A DNA stretch of 7,180 nucleotides from CAZHPY01 sp964534705 (lineage in GTDB: Bacteria > Omnitrophota > Gorgyraeia > 2-01-FULL-45-10). Location of the stretch: assembly GCA_964534705.1 (NCBI GenBank), contig CAZHPY010000078.1, positions 1-7,180 of the forward strand, given 5' to 3'. Positions 5,128 to 7,180 of this stretch are shown piece by piece. Both the position numbers and the translations under genes were made by a program. The notes under the pieces were generated by a model. It was given only the letters and a program-made list of their open reading frames with translations, was not told the DNA's origin and ran no database searches. Positions within the stretch are counted from its first letter, which is position 1. Every line of letters begins with the position of its first letter.

Positions 5128-7180
5128 AAGGGCCCTTTTTCAGATACTTTATCTCGGAATTATACTTCCAAATCGTATATATGGCGGGCAGGACTATCAG
5201 AGTAAGGATCGTGGAGGACGTAAGCCCTCCTATCAGCGGAGCGGCGATCCTTTTCATCACGTCTGCCCCTGTACCGCTACTCAACATTACCGGCATGAGC
5301 CCGAATATATTCGCGCCGACCGTCATGAGTTTCGGTCTTAGCCTCTGCACAGCGCCTTCCATCACTGCGTCATAAAGATCCGATATGTTCCTCATCCTGC
5401 CTTCTCTCTTGCGGCGGGCATAGGCCTCATCGAGATATATGATCATGATCGATCCTGTTTCGGCCGCGACTCCTGCAAGGGCTATTAAACCGACCCATAC
5501 CGCTATACTCATATTATACTTTAGTAAAAACAGGTACCATATGCCGCCGACAAGCGCGAAGGGAACGGATAACATGACTATCGCCGTTTCAACGACCGAT
5601 TTAAAGGTGAAATAATAGAGCACAAAAATTATAAAAATAGTAAGCGGCACGAATATCTTTAACCTGTCTTTCACCCTTTGCATATATTCATATTGTCCTG
5701 ACCACGTAAGAGAGTACCCCGGCGGAAGCTTTATTTTTTCTCTCACCGCCTTTTTGGCGGCATTTACATAACCACCTACGTCCCGCCCGGCTATATCTAC
5801 ATAGACATACCCGGAAAGCATTCCGTTCTCATCTCTGATCATGGAGGGTCCGAGCGTAAGCTTTACGTCCGCTAGCTGCTCCAGCGGCACCTGGGCTCCT
5901 GACATTGTAGGCACAAGAACGCGTTTTAATTTATCAAGATCGTCCCTGAACTCACGGCTATACCTTATATTTACAGGATAACGCTCTCGCCCTTCTATGG
6001 TAGTGGTAATGTTCTCCCCGCCTATGGCATACATTATAACCATTTCAACGTCATCAACAGTTAATCCGTAGCGTGCCAGCTGGTCGCGTTTTAAGTCAAA
6101 ATCCACGAAATACCCTCCAGCTGTCCGTTCCGCGTAAATACTACGCGTACCTGGAACTTCTTTGAGCGCCATTTCTATATGCTCGCCTATCTTCTCTATC
6201 TGGCTGAGGTCTGAGCCAAAGATCTTTATCCCTACAGGCGTACGGACGCCTGTCGTTAGCATATCGATGCGGGCTTTTATAGGCATCGTCCACGCGTTGG
6301 TCGTGCCAGGGATCTGCATTTTACTGTCCATCTCGTCGATCAATTTCTCCCAGGTCAACCCCTTACGCCAGGATTTTTTATCCTTTAGCACAACCGTGGT
6401 TTCCATCATTGAAAAAGGAGCCGGGTCTGTCGATGTAAGCGCTCTTCCTGCTTTACCGAAAACCCTTTCAACCTCCGGAAAAGAACGCAGTATCTTATCC
6501 TGCGTCTGTAATAACTTCTGGGCCTCGGTCACCGAAATGCCGGGTAATGTCGTGGGCATATACAGTATAGTGCCTTCGTTTAGCGGCGGCATGAATTCCG
6601 ACCCCATCATGAAAAATGCGGGGATTGTTAAAACGATGCTTATAAGCGCTGCAGCCACGACCGCATTTCTGTGTTTTATCGCCCATAGCGCAACTGGATG
6701 GTATAATTTGATCAGTGGTTTACTTACCGGGTGATTTTCTTCCGAAATTATCTTGCCGCCTATAAGAAAGTTTGTAAAAGCGCATAACCATGCCGGTTTG
6801 AAATTATACTTTTTCCCTTTAACAAATATCATTACTAACGCCGGCGTCAAGGTAATAGCCAGAAGCGCGGCAAAGAATATTGAATAGTTTTTGGTAAAGG
6901 CGAGTGGTTTAAAAAGCCTTCCTTCCTGCGCTTCCAGGGTAAATACGGGCATGAAAGCGATCGCCATGACTATTAGAGACGCAAAGATAGGCGGGCCGAC
7001 TTCTTTCATCGCGCCTATGACTATCTCATCCCTCGTGCCCTGACGAAGCCCTTTGCTCCATTCATCAAGCCGTTTATGGGCATTTTCCACGAAGACAATG
7101 GACGCGTCAACCATATCACCGATGGCTACTACTATACCGCCCAGCGACATTATATTGGATGTCAGCTTCATCCAACTCAT
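5126..7180 (-). CDS. cusA: CusA/CzcA-type heavy-metal RND efflux pump, C-terminal part (5'-truncated by window edge)
   Basis: These 684 residues are the C-terminal two thirds of an RND inner-membrane pump that moves metal ions out across a diderm envelope using the proton gradient, with a membrane-fusion protein and an outer-membrane channel. The first visible residue is an internal Met; compared with E. coli CusA (about 1047 residues, from memory) roughly 380 residues are missing. By motif alignment the copper/silver methionine triad is complete: Met208 (LYMPTTLPG), Met258 (FSMMETT) and Met307 (RIDMLTTG) match CusA M573, M623 and M672. The proton relay is also present: Asp25 (MVDAS), Glu574 (AAETG) and Lys617 (RPKLMT), matching D405, E939 and K984. 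The hydrophobic clusters near 11-31, 64-82, 99-120, 172-192 and 508-672 fit RND topology. CusB- and CusC-like genes would be expected to the right of the window. Cu(I)/Ag(I) is the best substrate guess; it is not proven. Confidence 0.95.
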   Translation of the reverse strand: MSWMKLTSNIMSLGGIVVAIGDMVDASIVFVENAHKRLDEWSKGLRQGTRDEIVIGAMKEVGPPIFASLIVMAIAFMPVFTLEAQEGRLFKPLAFTKNYSIFFAALLAITLTPALVMIFVKGKKYNFKPAWLCAFTNFLIGGKIISEENHPVSKPLIKLYHPVALWAIKHRNAVVAAALISIVLTIPAFFMMGSEFMPPLNEGTILYMPTTLPGISVTEAQKLLQTQDKILRSFPEVERVFGKAGRALTSTDPAPFSMMETTVVLKDKKSWRKGLTWEKLIDEMDSKMQIPGTTNAWTMPIKARIDMLTTGVRTPVGIKIFGSDLSQIEKIGEHIEMALKEVPGTRSIYAERTAGGYFVDFDLKRDQLARYGLTVDDVEMVIMYAIGGENITTTIEGRERYPVNIRYSREFRDDLDKLKRVLVPTMSGAQVPLEQLADVKLTLGPSMIRDENGMLSGYVYVDIAGRDVGGYVNAAKKAVREKIKLPPGYSLTWSGQYEYMQRVKDRLKIFVPLTIFIIFVLYYFTFKSVVETAIVMLSVPFALVGGIWYLFLLKYNMSIAVWVGLIALAGVAAETGSIMIIYLDEAYARRKREGRMRNISDLYDAVMEGAVQRLRPKLMTVGANIFGLMPVMLSSGTGADVMKRIAAPLIGGLTSSTILTLIVLPAIYTIWKYNSEIKYLKKGP

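Noticed and set aside
6162..6734. Plus-strand open frame of 190 codons, the longest on that strand
   Set aside because: It is antisense to well-conserved CusA motifs including two methionine-triad sites, and shows no family features of its own.

Overview
All nine genes in this window read on the minus strand and are packed head to tail, so in transcription order the window runs from base 7180 down to base 1. Gaps between genes are 0 to 49 bases, and there is no non-coding stretch longer than that. The right-hand gene (a CusA-type pump) and the left-hand gene (a TPR protein) both run off the window.

Right third (7180-4203): the C-terminal two thirds of a CusA/CzcA-type RND heavy-metal pump, with the copper/silver methionine triad and the proton-relay residues visible. 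It is followed 11 bases later by a polytopic permease of the DUF318/ArsP superfamily (SO_0444-like) with a CxxC plus His-rich cytoplasmic loop. Together they look like a metal-export block. Middle (4153-2287): a single-domain CheY-like response regulator, a 73-residue membrane-anchored coiled-coil protein, CcdA, and a TlpA/ResA-like thioredoxin lipoprotein. CcdA would carry reducing electrons across the inner membrane to the thioredoxin-fold protein outside. Left third (2280-1): an ABC ATPase, its six-helix ABC-2 (NosY-like) permease, and a membrane-anchored TPR protein with a striking His-rich segment. This last gene is open to the window edge and has no stop inside the window.

How they could work together (inference): RND pump, metal permease, thiol-redox pair, ABC exporter and a His-rich periplasmic TPR protein would fit one envelope programme for handling copper or another soft metal and keeping extracytoplasmic thiols reduced. 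Only the first part is directly supported by metal-specific residues; the rest rests on co-directional tight packing.

Organism: an RND pump implies a diderm bacterium. Moderate GC, good Shine-Dalgarno sites at some genes and this mix of families would fit an uncultured environmental lineage such as Omnitrophota, but that is an impression from style, not something the sequence proves. No tRNA, rRNA, CRISPR array, insertion sequence or clear terminator was seen.
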